Assembly (NCBI RefSeq): GCF_000263855.1
Contig: NZ_AJWX01000004.1
Span: forward strand, 310,001-374,000
Source: Pseudomonas sp. M47T1
GTDB taxonomy: Bacteria > Pseudomonadota > Gammaproteobacteria > Pseudomonadales > Pseudomonadaceae
Direction: 5' to 3'
Length of the DNA stretch: 64,000 nucleotides
A model generated the notes under the pieces. The model searched no databases. It was not told where the DNA came from and saw only the letters and a list, made by a program, of their open reading frames with translations. A program made the translations under genes and the position numbers. The stretch's first letter is position 1. Every line of letters begins with the position of its first letter. Shown piece by piece: positions 8,414 to 16,916 of the stretch.

Positions 8414-8943
8414 ACACCCGCCGGCTGGTTAGCCGCTTGTTGTTGGTGGTGGTGGCAATGTTTGCCTTCGGCTTTGCGCTGGTGCCGCTGTACGACGTGA
8501 TGTGCAAGACCTTCGGCATCAACGGCAAGACCGCCGGGCAGTACGAGGGCAGCCAGGTGGTGGACCCCAGCCGCGAGGTGCGCGTGCAGTTCATGCCCAC
8601 CAACAATGCCGACATGGTCTGGGAGTTCTACTCCAAGGCGCCGGAAGTCACGGTGCACCCGGGCGCCGTCACGCAGATGATCTTTGTGGCGCGCAACCCC
8701 ACCGACCATGCCATGAGTGCCCAGGCGGTGCCCAGCATCGCGCCGTCGGAAGCGGCGGCGTACTTCCACAAGACCGAATGCTTTTGTTTCACCCAGCAGG
8801 TACTGGACCCGGGTGAGCGCATCGAAATGCCGGTGCGTTTCATCGTCGATCGCGACCTGCCCAAGGACATCAAGCACCTGACGCTGGCCTACACGCTGTT
8901 CGATATCACCGCCCGGCACCCGCCGATCAAGACCGGCAGTTGA
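8410..8943 (+). CDS. ctaG: Cytochrome c oxidase assembly protein CtaG (Cox11)
   Basis: The protein has 177 residues. One N-terminal membrane helix (about 8-28) anchors an Ig-like periplasmic domain. The copper-binding CFCF motif is at C124 and C126 (ECFCFTQQ), with another conserved cysteine at C32 just after the helix. Cox11 proteins deliver copper to CuB of subunit I, which fits the overlap with the coxA stop codon. The start ATG has GGAGGTG immediately upstream inside coxA. Confidence 0.95.
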   Translation: MNTRRLVSRLLLVVVAMFAFGFALVPLYDVMCKTFGINGKTAGQYEGSQVVDPSREVRVQFMPTNNADMVWEFYSKAPEVTVHPGAVTQMIFVARNPTDHAMSAQAVPSIAPSEAAAYFHKTECFCFTQQVLDPGERIEMPVRFIVDRDLPKDIKHLTLAYTLFDITARHPPIKTGS

Positions 8944-8976
8944 TTGCATCAACCGGCAACAACGGAGAGCACCCAC

Positions 8977-9864
8977 ATGGCAACCCACCAACACTATTAC
9001 GTTCCGGCGCAAAGCAAGTGGCCGATCATTGCCACGCTGGGCCTGCTGACCACGGTGTTCGGCCTGGGTACCTGGTTCAATGACCTGAAGGCGGCCCACG
9101 CCCATTCCCACGGGCCGCTGATTTTTTTTGTGGGTGCGCTGATCATTGCCTACATGATGTTTGGCTGGTTTGGCACGGTCATCAAGGAAAGCCGCGCGGG
9201 GCTGTACAGCCCGCAACTGGATCGCTCGTTCCGCTGGGGCATGTCGTGGTTCATTTTTTCCGAGGTGATGTTCTTTGTCGCCTTCTTCGGCGCACTGTTC
9301 TACGTGCGTAACATAGCCGGGCCGGCGCTTGGCGGCGAAGGCCCCAAGGGCATCGCGCACATGCTGTGGCCCAATTTCCAGTTCGCCTGGCCGCTGTTGC
9401 ACACCCCCGACCCGGCACTGTTTCCACCGCCCAAGGGCGTGATCGACCCCTGGCACTTGCCGCTGATCAACACCATATTGCTGGTCAGCTCCAGCGTCAC
9501 CGTGACCATTGCCCACCATGCGCTCAAGCGCGGCCATCGCGGGCCGCTGAAGCTGTGGTTGGCCGCCACCATCCTGCTGGGGGTGAGCTTTCTGTTCCTG
9601 CAGGCCCACGAGTATGTGGAGGCGTATGAAGAGCTGGGGCTGACCCTGGGCTCCGGCATCTATGGCGCCACCTTTTTCATGCTCACGGGTTTCCATGGTG
9701 CCCACGTGACCATGGGCACGCTGATTCTCACGGTGATGCTGATCCGCATCATGCGCGGGCACTTCGATGCCGATCACCAGTTCGGTTTCGAGGCCGCCAG
9801 CTGGTATTGGCACTTTGTCGACGTGGTGTGGGTGGGGCTGTTTATCTTCGTGTACGTGCTGTAG
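8977..9864 (+). CDS. coxC: Cytochrome c oxidase subunit III
   Basis: The product is 295 residues with seven hydrophobic segments typical of the family, including WGMSWFIFSEVMFF and the C-terminal WYWHFVDVVWVGLF, a hallmark of subunit III. It stabilises subunit I during turnover. ATG 8977 was chosen because GGAGAG lies at 8964-8969. It follows ctaG by 33 bases. The next gene on the same strand is SURF1, but a small opposite-strand gene lies between. Confidence 0.96.
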   Translation: MATHQHYYVPAQSKWPIIATLGLLTTVFGLGTWFNDLKAAHAHSHGPLIFFVGALIIAYMMFGWFGTVIKESRAGLYSPQLDRSFRWGMSWFIFSEVMFFVAFFGALFYVRNIAGPALGGEGPKGIAHMLWPNFQFAWPLLHTPDPALFPPPKGVIDPWHLPLINTILLVSSSVTVTIAHHALKRGHRGPLKLWLAATILLGVSFLFLQAHEYVEAYEELGLTLGSGIYGATFFMLTGFHGAHVTMGTLILTVMLIRIMRGHFDADHQFGFEAASWYWHFVDVVWVGLFIFVYVL

Positions 9865-9870
9865 GCGCCA

Positions 9871-10074
9871 TTACCAGGGGGCATGGGACGTCAGCTGGCC
9901 GCTGTAGAAACCCCACGCCACCAGGCCGATGGTCAGGGCGGCCAGGGTGACGCGCAACGTCAAGGCCTTGAGCAGGCGATCAGAACGCCCCTCGTCCTTG
10001 ACCAGGAAGAACAGGCCGCTGAACAGGCTGGCGACCGTCGCCAGCAACATCAGCACAATCGCGGCTTTGAGCAT
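9871..10074 (-). CDS. DUF2909 twin-transmembrane protein, antisense within the cox locus
   Basis: This is a 67-residue protein made of two hydrophobic helices joined by a charged loop (FLVKDEGRSDRLLKALTLR), matching the DUF2909 twin-transmembrane family found beside aa3 oxidase genes. The ATG at 10074 has GGAG 7 bases upstream. It reads against the operon: it ends 6 bases past the coxC stop, and its start is only 24 bases from the SURF1 start. P. aeruginosa has a hypothetical gene in the same place and orientation, so the arrangement is conserved. An oxidase accessory role is inferred from location only. Confidence 0.85.
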   Translation of the reverse strand: MLKAAIVLMLLATVASLFSGLFFLVKDEGRSDRLLKALTLRVTLAALTIGLVAWGFYSGQLTSHAPW

Positions 10075-10098
10075 GGCGAGACTCCAGAGGGGCAAGCG

Positions 10099-10854
10099 AT
10101 GTATTCAAGTATAGCGAGGCGCTTTCGCCCAGGCTGGTTGCCAACCCTGGTGGTCATGGCGCTGCTGCCGCTGCTGGCCAGCCTGGGTGTCTGGCAACTG
10201 AACCGTGCCGAGGAGAAGCGCCAGCTGCTGGCCCTGGATGCCGAACACCGGTTGGCCGAACCCATCGCCAGCGCGCAGTTGCAAGGCCTGCAAGCACCCG
10301 CGTTTCGCCGGGTGTTGCTGCGTGGTCAATTCGACGCCGAGCACAGCCTGATGCTGGATAACCGCCAGCGCAATGGCCGCGTGGGCATCGAACTGTTGCA
10401 GCCGTTCCACGACCAGGCCAGCGACCTGTGGTTGCTGGTGAACCGGGGCTGGCTGCCCTGGCAGGACCGGCGCACGCCGCCGCACTTCGATACCCCTGCG
10501 CAGGTGGTGAACCTGGAGGCCTGGGTTTACGTACCCCCGGGCGCCACCTATCAACTGAGCGCCGACCCCATCAACCAGCCCTGGCCCCGGTTGGTTACCG
10601 CCTTTGATCCCAGTGCCATGTGGGGCGAGCTTGGGCGCGACGGTTATGGCCATGAACTGCGCCTGACGTCGGGGCCTGGCGCCTACCAGCTGGGCTGGCC
10701 GGTGGTGGCCCTGGGCCCGGAACAACATATCGGCTATGCCGTGCAGTGGTTCGCCATGACCCTGACCCTGGCGGGGCTGTACCTCTACTTTGGCTTCCAT
10801 AACAAGAAGGAGAAGCGCCATGGGAGTGGCCATGAATCCACCCGGCCCGTCTGA
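10099..10854 (+). CDS. SURF1 family oxidase assembly protein
   Basis: The product is 251 residues, with membrane helices at each end (about 11-31 and 218-236) and a periplasmic domain between, the SURF1/Shy1 architecture. The N-terminal motif LGVWQLNRAEEKR is typical. SURF1 proteins assist heme a insertion into subunit I. ATG 10099 is preceded by AGAGGGG. The short distance to the divergent DUF2909 gene leaves little space for a separate promoter, so it is probably read through from coxC. Its 3' end overlaps the next gene by 35 bases. Confidence 0.93.
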   Translation: MYSSIARRFRPGWLPTLVVMALLPLLASLGVWQLNRAEEKRQLLALDAEHRLAEPIASAQLQGLQAPAFRRVLLRGQFDAEHSLMLDNRQRNGRVGIELLQPFHDQASDLWLLVNRGWLPWQDRRTPPHFDTPAQVVNLEAWVYVPPGATYQLSADPINQPWPRLVTAFDPSAMWGELGRDGYGHELRLTSGPGAYQLGWPVVALGPEQHIGYAVQWFAMTLTLAGLYLYFGFHNKKEKRHGSGHESTRPV

Positions 10855-11413
10855 GGCAAAGCCGGTGCCCACGCGCCGCAAGGGGCGGCTACAGCTTTTG
10901 CTGATCCTGCTGGTGACCGTTGGCCCCATGGTGCTGGCCACCTTCATGTACAAACTCAACTTCTGGGTGCCTGAAGGCCGCAGTTACCACGGCGAGTTGA
11001 TCGCCAACGGCCAGAGCCGCGCCGACCTGGGCGTGCAGGCTGACGAAAAACGCTGGCAGATGCTGGTGACCACGCCCGGTGAATGCGCTGCCGATTGCCA
11101 GCAACTGGTGTACCTGGCGCGGCAGATCCAGATAGGCCTAGGCCGCGACGCCTCGCGCGCCAGCCATGCCTTGGCCGGGCCCGGGCCGCAAAGCGCCGAA
11201 TACGAAGCCCGCCTGAGCCGCGAATACCCTCGATTGCAACGCTACCCGCTGGCTCTCGACAAGTACGCAACGATGGTGGAGGGCAAGCCCGGCCCGCACC
11301 TGTGGATTGTCGACCCTCACGGCAACCTGGTGCTGCGCTACGGCACCGGGGGCGATGGCAAGGATTTGCTCAACGACCTGCGCCAACTGCTCAAACTGTC
11401 CAACATAGGGTAG
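10820..11413 (+). CDS. Membrane-anchored Sco-like protein in the oxidase cluster
   Basis: The product is 197 residues. An N-terminal helix (about residues 25-45) anchors a periplasmic domain. TTPGECAADCQQL contains a CxxxC pair at the position where Sco proteins have their CPxxC copper site, and PHLWIVDPHGNLVLRYG resembles the Sco segment containing the third (His) ligand. The usual Pro after the first cysteine is missing. ATG 10820 has AAGGAG 8 bases upstream, inside the SURF1 gene. It is probably a thioredoxin-fold copper chaperone or thiol reductase for oxidase assembly. The family is usually labelled hypothetical. Confidence 0.8.
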   Translation: MGVAMNPPGPSEAKPVPTRRKGRLQLLLILLVTVGPMVLATFMYKLNFWVPEGRSYHGELIANGQSRADLGVQADEKRWQMLVTTPGECAADCQQLVYLARQIQIGLGRDASRASHALAGPGPQSAEYEARLSREYPRLQRYPLALDKYATMVEGKPGPHLWIVDPHGNLVLRYGTGGDGKDLLNDLRQLLKLSNIG

Positions 11414-11424
11414 GAGCCACCATT

Positions 11425-12474
11425 ATGGCCAAACCTGGATATCGCCTCGCCGTGCTGGCCACCCTGCTTGCCTTGCTGGTGGTATTGCTGGGTGCCTACA
11501 CCCGGCTCACCCATGCGGGCCTGGGTTGCCCCGACTGGCCCGGCTGCTACGGCTTCATTACGGTACCCAGCTCCGATGCGCAGCTGGCCCATGCCCAGGC
11601 ACATTTCCCCGAACACCCCGTGCAGCCGGAAAAAGGCTGGAGCGAGATGATTCACCGCTATTGTGCGGGTAGCCTGGCCTTGTTGGTGGGCTTGTTGGCC
11701 ATGCAGGCCTGGCGTCGTCACGGCCGCGATGGCCAGCCTTACCGCCTGCCGCTGATCCTGCTGGGCGTGGTGGTGGCCCAGGCAGCATTCGGCATGTGGA
11801 CGGTGACGCTGAAACTGTGGCCACAGGTGGTCACCTCGCACCTGCTGGGAGGTTTCGCCACCCTGAGCCTGCTGTTCCTGCTGAGCCTGCGTCTGTCCGC
11901 CGCGTTCGCCCCGCTACCCGGCGTCACCCCGCGCCTGCGCCGCTGGGCATTGCTGAGTCTGGGCCTGGTGGTTGGCCAGATCGCCCTGGGCGGCTGGGTC
12001 AGTTCCAACTACGCGGCCATGGCCTGCACCGACTTCCCGTTGTGCCAGGGTCAGTGGCTGCCCGATGCCGATTTCGCCAATGGCTTTCACCTTACCCAGC
12101 ACATTGGCCCTGATTACCTGGGCGGCCACTTGGACAGCGAGGCGCGTACCGCCATCCATCTTACCCACCGGGCTGGCGCCTGCCTCTTGAGCCTGGCGCT
12201 GCTGGGGCTTGCCTGGCACCTGCGTGGTGAAGGCCAGGGGCGGATGGGTGCGGCGGTGCTGGCGGCGCTGGCGCTGCAAGTGACCCTGGGTATCAGCAAC
12301 GTGGTGTTGCATTTGCCCTTGGCCGTGGCAGTGGCCCATAACGCAGGTGGGGCCATACTGTTGATGACACTGATTGCAGTGAACTACCGATTGCGCGCAC
12401 TGCCCGTTCCACGGGCGGTTGTGCAGCGCCGCCATTGGCGCCCCCACCTGCCGGTGCTCTGGTCAGGTAAGTGA
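11425..12474 (+). CDS. ctaA: Heme A synthase (Cox15/CtaA)
   Basis: The product is 349 residues with about eight membrane helices. It oxidises the C8 methyl of heme O to the formyl of heme A, the last step before loading into subunit I. Four helix-borne histidines expected for the two heme sites are visible: IHRYCAG, TSHLLGG, IHLTHRAG and AHNAGG. The extracytoplasmic GLGCPDWPGC cysteine pair is present. ATG 11425 has TAGGAG upstream. It is followed by cyoE after 17 bases, so the two heme-modifying enzymes are made together. Confidence 0.95.
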   Translation: MAKPGYRLAVLATLLALLVVLLGAYTRLTHAGLGCPDWPGCYGFITVPSSDAQLAHAQAHFPEHPVQPEKGWSEMIHRYCAGSLALLVGLLAMQAWRRHGRDGQPYRLPLILLGVVVAQAAFGMWTVTLKLWPQVVTSHLLGGFATLSLLFLLSLRLSAAFAPLPGVTPRLRRWALLSLGLVVGQIALGGWVSSNYAAMACTDFPLCQGQWLPDADFANGFHLTQHIGPDYLGGHLDSEARTAIHLTHRAGACLLSLALLGLAWHLRGEGQGRMGAAVLAALALQVTLGISNVVLHLPLAVAVAHNAGGAILLMTLIAVNYRLRALPVPRAVVQRRHWRPHLPVLWSGK

Positions 12475-12491
12475 CAACGAGGAGAAAGCCG

Positions 12492-13388
12492 ATGAGTACG
12501 GCAACGGGCGACCACGTCCAGGCCGGTTGGCGCGACTACCTGGAGCTGACCAAGCCACGGGTGGTGGTACTGATGCTGATGACATCGCTGGTGGGCATGT
12601 TCCTGGCCACCCGCAGTGGCGTGCCCTGGACCGTACTGATACTTGGCAACCTGGGCATTGCCTTCTGCGCAGGTGGCGCGGCCGTGATCAACCACGTGGT
12701 AGACCGGCGCATCGATGCCCTCATGGCCCGCACCCACAAGCGCCCTATTGCCGAAGGACGCCTGGGGCCGGGCGCGGCCCTGGGCTTCGCCGCCGCGCTG
12801 GCGCTGACAGGCATGGCCTTGCTGCTGGTGTTCACCAACCCCTTGTGTGCGTGGCTGACGCTGGCTTCGCTGCTGGGGTACGCGGTGGTCTACACCGGCT
12901 TTCTCAAGCGTGCCACGCCGCAGAATATCGTCATCGGCGGCCTGGCGGGGGCCGCGCCGCCCATGCTGGGTTGGGTGGCGGTAACCGGGCATCTGAGCGC
13001 CGAGCCGTTGCTGCTGGTGCTGATCATCTTCGCCTGGACCCCGCCGCATTTCTGGGCGCTGGCCATCCACCGGCGCGAGGAATACGCACGTGCCGAAATC
13101 CCCATGCTGCCGGTGACCCACGGTGTGTACTACACCAAGGTGCATATCCTGCTCTACACCGGCCTGATGCTGGCGGCCACCCTGTTGCCCTACGTGATTC
13201 GCATGAGTGGCCTGCTCTACCTGTTCTGCGCCCTGGGCCTGGGCGCACGCTTCCTGCAATGGGCCGTGGTGCTGTACCGTGGCAGCAATCCGCACGCGGC
13301 CATGAGCCTGTTCAAGTACTCGATCTGGTACCTGTTGCTGCTGTTCATCGCCCTGCTCGTCGATCATTACCTGTTGCTGAGCCTATGA
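12492..13388 (+). CDS. cyoE: Protoheme IX farnesyltransferase (heme O synthase)
   Basis: The product is 298 residues with about eight or nine membrane helices (UbiA superfamily). It adds a farnesyl group to heme B to make heme O, the substrate of CtaA. The prenyl-diphosphate/Mg site appears as N67, D71 and D75 in NHVVDRRIDALMARTHKRP, and the second acidic region is atypical of UbiA, as usual in this family. GAGGAGA lies 6 bases before the ATG. The stop overlaps the sco start codon (ATGA at 13385-13388). The gene is also called ctaB in this setting. Confidence 0.95.
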   Translation: MSTATGDHVQAGWRDYLELTKPRVVVLMLMTSLVGMFLATRSGVPWTVLILGNLGIAFCAGGAAVINHVVDRRIDALMARTHKRPIAEGRLGPGAALGFAAALALTGMALLLVFTNPLCAWLTLASLLGYAVVYTGFLKRATPQNIVIGGLAGAAPPMLGWVAVTGHLSAEPLLLVLIIFAWTPPHFWALAIHRREEYARAEIPMLPVTHGVYYTKVHILLYTGLMLAATLLPYVIRMSGLLYLFCALGLGARFLQWAVVLYRGSNPHAAMSLFKYSIWYLLLLFIALLVDHYLLLSL

Positions 13389-14017
13389 CCCGAGTCCAGA
13401 AGACCGTCTTCATCCTTGCCGCCATTGTTGCGATCATCATCGGCCTGACCGTGCACCGCGTGCTGCAGGACAACCGCGAGGGCGCCAACACGTCGTTCAT
13501 CGACGCCGGCATCATCCTGTTGCCCGAGCACCGCACCGTGCCGTCGGTGACCATGACCGACCAGGACGGCAAGCCAGTGGCGCTGGACGATTTGAAAGGC
13601 AAATGGAGCCTGCTGTTCTTCGGCTACACCTTCTGCCCGGACATCTGCCCCACTACCTTGGCGCAACTGCGCCAGGTCAAGAGCGAGCTGCCGGCGGCGG
13701 CCGCGGCGCGTCTGCAGGTCATTTTGGTCAGCGTTGACCCGAGCCGCGATACACCGCAGCAGCTCAAGCAGTACCTGGGTTATTTCGACAAGGATTTTCG
13801 TGGGTTTACGGGGGATGGCAGCGGTTTGCAGAAACTGGCCAACGGCTTGAGCATTCCATACATTGCGGCGGACACCAGCAAGCCCAACTACACCGTGGAG
13901 CACAGTGGCAACCTGGCGTTGCTGGGGCCGGATGGTACCCAGAGGGGCTTTATTCGTTCGCCCCTGAACGGGCCGAAGCTGGTGGCGCAGTTGCCGGCGC
14001 TGGTGCAGCGCAACTAA
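13385..14017 (+). CDS. Sco1/SenC copper chaperone
   Basis: The product is 210 residues: one N-terminal helix (about 7-25) and a periplasmic thioredoxin-like domain. The copper-binding set is intact: C84 and C88 in CPDIC, and H173 in YTVEHSG. Sco proteins deliver copper to, or reduce the thiols of, the CuA site in subunit II. It is the last gene of the oxidase cluster and is coupled to cyoE by a 4-base overlap. Unlike the gene at 10820 it has the canonical Sco motif. Confidence 0.95.
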   Translation: MTRVQKTVFILAAIVAIIIGLTVHRVLQDNREGANTSFIDAGIILLPEHRTVPSVTMTDQDGKPVALDDLKGKWSLLFFGYTFCPDICPTTLAQLRQVKSELPAAAAARLQVILVSVDPSRDTPQQLKQYLGYFDKDFRGFTGDGSGLQKLANGLSIPYIAADTSKPNYTVEHSGNLALLGPDGTQRGFIRSPLNGPKLVAQLPALVQRN

Positions 14018-14059
14018 TGTGATACCGCGACACGACGAGCTGCTGCCGAAGGCTGCAAA

Positions 14060-14076
14060 GGCCCGCGCAGCGGGCC
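14060..14076. terminator. GC hairpin between convergent sco and metQ
   Basis: GGCCCGC and GCGGGCC flank a GCA loop. There is no T-run, so termination would be weak or factor-assisted. It is the only such structure in the 104-bp convergent gap. Confidence 0.4.
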
Positions 14077-14121
14077 CAGGGTCAGAATCACACCGCCCAA
14101 GGCCCCGTCACAGGCGCCGCT

Positions 14122-14895
14122 TTAGAACGCCGGGATGATCGCGCCTTTGTACTTGTCCTGAATGAACGCTTTCACCTCAGGACTGTGCAGCGCCGCTGCC
14201 AGCTTCTGCATGGCGGGCGAATCCTTGTTGTCCGGGCGGGCCACCAGGATGTTGACGTAAGGCGAGTCGTTGCCCTCGATGGCCAGGGCATCCTTGGACG
14301 GGTCCAGCTTGGCTTCCAATGCGTAGTTGGTGTTGATCAGCGCCAGGTCAACCTGGGTCAGCACGCGCGGCAGGGTCGCAGCTTCCAGCTCACGGATTTT
14401 CAGGTCCTTGCTGTTCTCGACGATGTCCTTGGGCGTGGACAGGATGTCGGTCGGGTTCTTCAGCTTGATCAGGCCCACTTTCTGCAGCAGCAACAATGCA
14501 CGGCCGCCGTTGGTGGCATCGTTGGGGATGACCACGTTGGCGCCGCCCGGCAGGTCGGCCAGTTTCTTCCACTTGCTCGAATAGGCGCCCAGTGGCTCCA
14601 GGTGCACGCCGGTCACGGCGACCAGGTTAGTGCCCTTGCCCTTGTTGAACTCATCCAGGTACGGCTGGTGCTGGAAGAAGTTGGCGTCCAGGCGCTTCTC
14701 CGCTACCTGCACATTGGGCTGGATGTAGTCGGTGAACACCTTCACGTTCAGGTCCACGCCTTCCTTGGCCAGCTGCGGCTTTACGAATTCGAGGATTTCG
14801 GCGTGGGGCACGGCGGTGGCCGCAACGGTCAGGGTGTCGTTGGCGTGGGCCGACAGCGCGGCCACGGCGGCAAAGGCCGCCAGCAGTTTTTTCAT
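14122..14895 (-). CDS. metQ: Methionine-binding protein MetQ (NlpA family)
   Basis: The product is 257 residues. A Sec signal peptide ends near ALSAHA, and no lipobox cysteine is seen, so it is a soluble periplasmic protein rather than a lipoprotein. The mature part has the NlpA/MetQ pattern (FFQHQPYLDEF, NDATNGGRAL, LINTNYA). It captures D- or L-methionine for the MetNI transporter encoded just upstream. ATG 14895 has AAGGAG in place; the frame continues upstream without a better start. It is the last gene of metN-metI-metQ. Confidence 0.93.
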   Translation of the reverse strand: MKKLLAAFAAVAALSAHANDTLTVAATAVPHAEILEFVKPQLAKEGVDLNVKVFTDYIQPNVQVAEKRLDANFFQHQPYLDEFNKGKGTNLVAVTGVHLEPLGAYSSKWKKLADLPGGANVVIPNDATNGGRALLLLQKVGLIKLKNPTDILSTPKDIVENSKDLKIRELEAATLPRVLTQVDLALINTNYALEAKLDPSKDALAIEGNDSPYVNILVARPDNKDSPAMQKLAAALHSPEVKAFIQDKYKGAIIPAF

Positions 14896-14971
14896 TATCA
14901 GCTCCTTGTGGGGCTCGACGAGCCCCGGGCGCCGGGGCAAGGGCCGCGGCGGGTCATTCAATTACAGACGT

Positions 14972-15643
14972 TTACTTGCGCGAGAAGTGCACCACCAGCT
15001 TGTCGCCGATGGTCTGCAACACCTGCACCAGCACCACCAGGATAACCACGGTGACAATCATCACGTCAGTCTGGAAGCGCTGATAACCAAAGCGGATCGC
15101 CAGGTCACCGAGGCCGCCAGCACCGACTACACCGGCCATTGCAGTGTAGGAAACCAGGGTGATTGCCGTCACGGTAATCGCCGCGATGATGCCAGGCATT
15201 GCCTCGGGCAGCAGCGCATTCATGATGATCTGCCGAGGTGTGGCGCCCATCGACTGGGTAGCCTCGATGATGCCGCGGTCCACTTCACGCAGGGCGGTTT
15301 CCACCAGCCGCGCGAAGAACGGCGTGGTACCGATGACCAGCGGCGGAATCGCGCCCGCCACACCCAGCGAGGTGCCGGTGATCAGCACGGTGACCGGGAT
15401 CAGTACAATCAGCAGAATGATGAATGGCAGCGAACGCAGCACGTTCACGCACAGCGCCAGCAAGGCGTAGAGGCCCTTGTTCTCGAACAGCTGGCGTGGG
15501 CCGCAGATGAACAGCAGCACGCCCAGCGGCAGGCCCAGCAGCACGGTAAAGATCAGCGAGGCGCCGAGCATCACCATGGTGTCATTGGTGGCTTCGAGAA
15601 TCTCGGACCAGTCGACGTTGGCGAAGTAATTGAGAAAGTCCAT
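14972..15643 (-). CDS. metI: Methionine ABC transporter permease MetI
   Basis: The product is 223 residues with five to six membrane helices. The EAA-type coupling loop is visible in ATQSMGATPRQIIMNALLPEAMPG, which contacts the ATPase. The ATG overlaps the metN stop (ATGA at 15643-15646 read on the minus strand), so permease and ATPase are translationally coupled. Confidence 0.95.
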   Translation of the reverse strand: MDFLNYFANVDWSEILEATNDTMVMLGASLIFTVLLGLPLGVLLFICGPRQLFENKGLYALLALCVNVLRSLPFIILLIVLIPVTVLITGTSLGVAGAIPPLVIGTTPFFARLVETALREVDRGIIEATQSMGATPRQIIMNALLPEAMPGIIAAITVTAITLVSYTAMAGVVGAGGLGDLAIRFGYQRFQTDVMIVTVVILVVLVQVLQTIGDKLVVHFSRK

Positions 15644-16650
15644 CAGCGCAGCACCTCCATATGAACGTCTGCAGAGGTGAAGCGGGCGAAGGCAGCGTCC
15701 ATGTCGCCACCGGTAATGGCCAGGGTCAGTTGCCCGTATGGCGTGTCTTTGATGCGGTCGATGCGGCCAGCCAGGATGCTGTAGTCCACGCCGGTTTCAC
15801 GGGCGACGGTGCCCAGCAGCGGCGCATAGGTTGCTTCGCCCTGGAAGGTCAGGCGCACGATGCGACCCGGCACGTGGGCGAAATCGGCACGCTGGTCGTT
15901 CTCGTCGACTTCTTCGTCTTCCTGGACAAAGCGCTTGGTGGTGGGGTGCTTGGGGTGCAGGAACACTTCCGCCACGGGGCCCTGCTCGACGATCACGCCG
16001 GCATCCATCACCGCCACCTGGTCACACACCCGGCGGATCACGTCCATCTCGTGGGTGATAAGGACGATGGTCAGTTTCAGTTCGCGGTTGATCTCGGCCA
16101 GCAGTTGCAGCACCGACGCCGTGGTCTGCGGGTCGAGGGCACTGGTGGCCTCGTCACATAGCAGTACCTTGGGGTTGGTGGATAGGGCGCGGGCAATGCC
16201 CACGCGCTGCTTCTGGCCGCCAGACAGCTGCGCCGGGTACTTCTTCGCATGGTCGGACAGACCGACACGCTCCAGAAGCGCGGCGACACGCTTGTTGATT
16301 TCGCTGGCAGACAATTCGCCCGCCAGGCGCAGCGGCAGCGCGACGTTGTCGGCCACGGTCTTGGACGCCAGCAGGTTGAAGTGTTGGAAGATCATGCCGA
16401 CCTGCTGGCGGAAGCGGCGCAGGTGGTTGGCATCGAACGCGGTGACGTCTTCGCCATCCACGATGATCTTGCCGCCGCTTGGCGCCTCAAGGCGGTTGAT
16501 CAGGCGCAGGAGGGTACTTTTGCCAGCACCCGAGTGGCCAATCAGGCCGAAGACCTGGCCGTTCTCGACGGTCAGGTTGGTAGGGTGCAGCGCGGGGATT
16601 TCCCTACCGTTTACGCGGTAGGTTTTATGGACATTTTGGAACTCGATCAC
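15643..16650 (-). CDS. metN: Methionine ABC transporter ATPase MetN
   Basis: The product is 335 residues. Walker [10 protein letters not shown] lies near residue 38, the signature is LSGGQKQR, Walker B is [12 protein letters not shown], and the C-terminal NIL domain (about 255-335), which binds methionine and feedback-inhibits transport in this family, is present. The start is GTG 16650, with AAGG about 7 bases upstream. It is the first gene of metNIQ and divergent from katE, with 266 bp between. I could not identify a methionine-responsive element in that gap. Confidence 0.95.
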   Translation of the reverse strand: MIEFQNVHKTYRVNGREIPALHPTNLTVENGQVFGLIGHSGAGKSTLLRLINRLEAPSGGKIIVDGEDVTAFDANHLRRFRQQVGMIFQHFNLLASKTVADNVALPLRLAGELSASEINKRVAALLERVGLSDHAKKYPAQLSGGQKQRVGIARALSTNPKVLLCDEATSALDPQTTASVLQLLAEINRELKLTIVLITHEMDVIRRVCDQVAVMDAGVIVEQGPVAEVFLHPKHPTTKRFVQEDEEVDENDQRADFAHVPGRIVRLTFQGEATYAPLLGTVARETGVDYSILAGRIDRIKDTPYGQLTLAITGGDMDAAFARFTSADVHMEVLR

Positions 16651-16916
16651 GTAGCGAACCTTGTGGGGCGCATGGAAAGGGGGGCGTGGGTTAGCCGGTC
16701 GCGCATTTTAGCCTGTCCGTATAGATAGACTTAGCATTTATTTTCTAAACATCCTTTCATTCGGCAATAAGGCGATCAAAGGCGTTCAAAATAAAAGGAA
16801 CGGCCGTAAAACAGGCCAGTCACTACCTAGGCATCTCTATCATCCCTGCCCGTGACAGGGATTTTCGCCCATGCAGATCACCCGCAACGGGGCTGCCGAT
16901 GAGGAGTCTAGGACAG

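Noticed and set aside
12419-13384. Upstream extension of the sco frame through cyoE
   Set aside because: The frame is open but lies over cyoE; the real start is the ATGA overlap at 13385.
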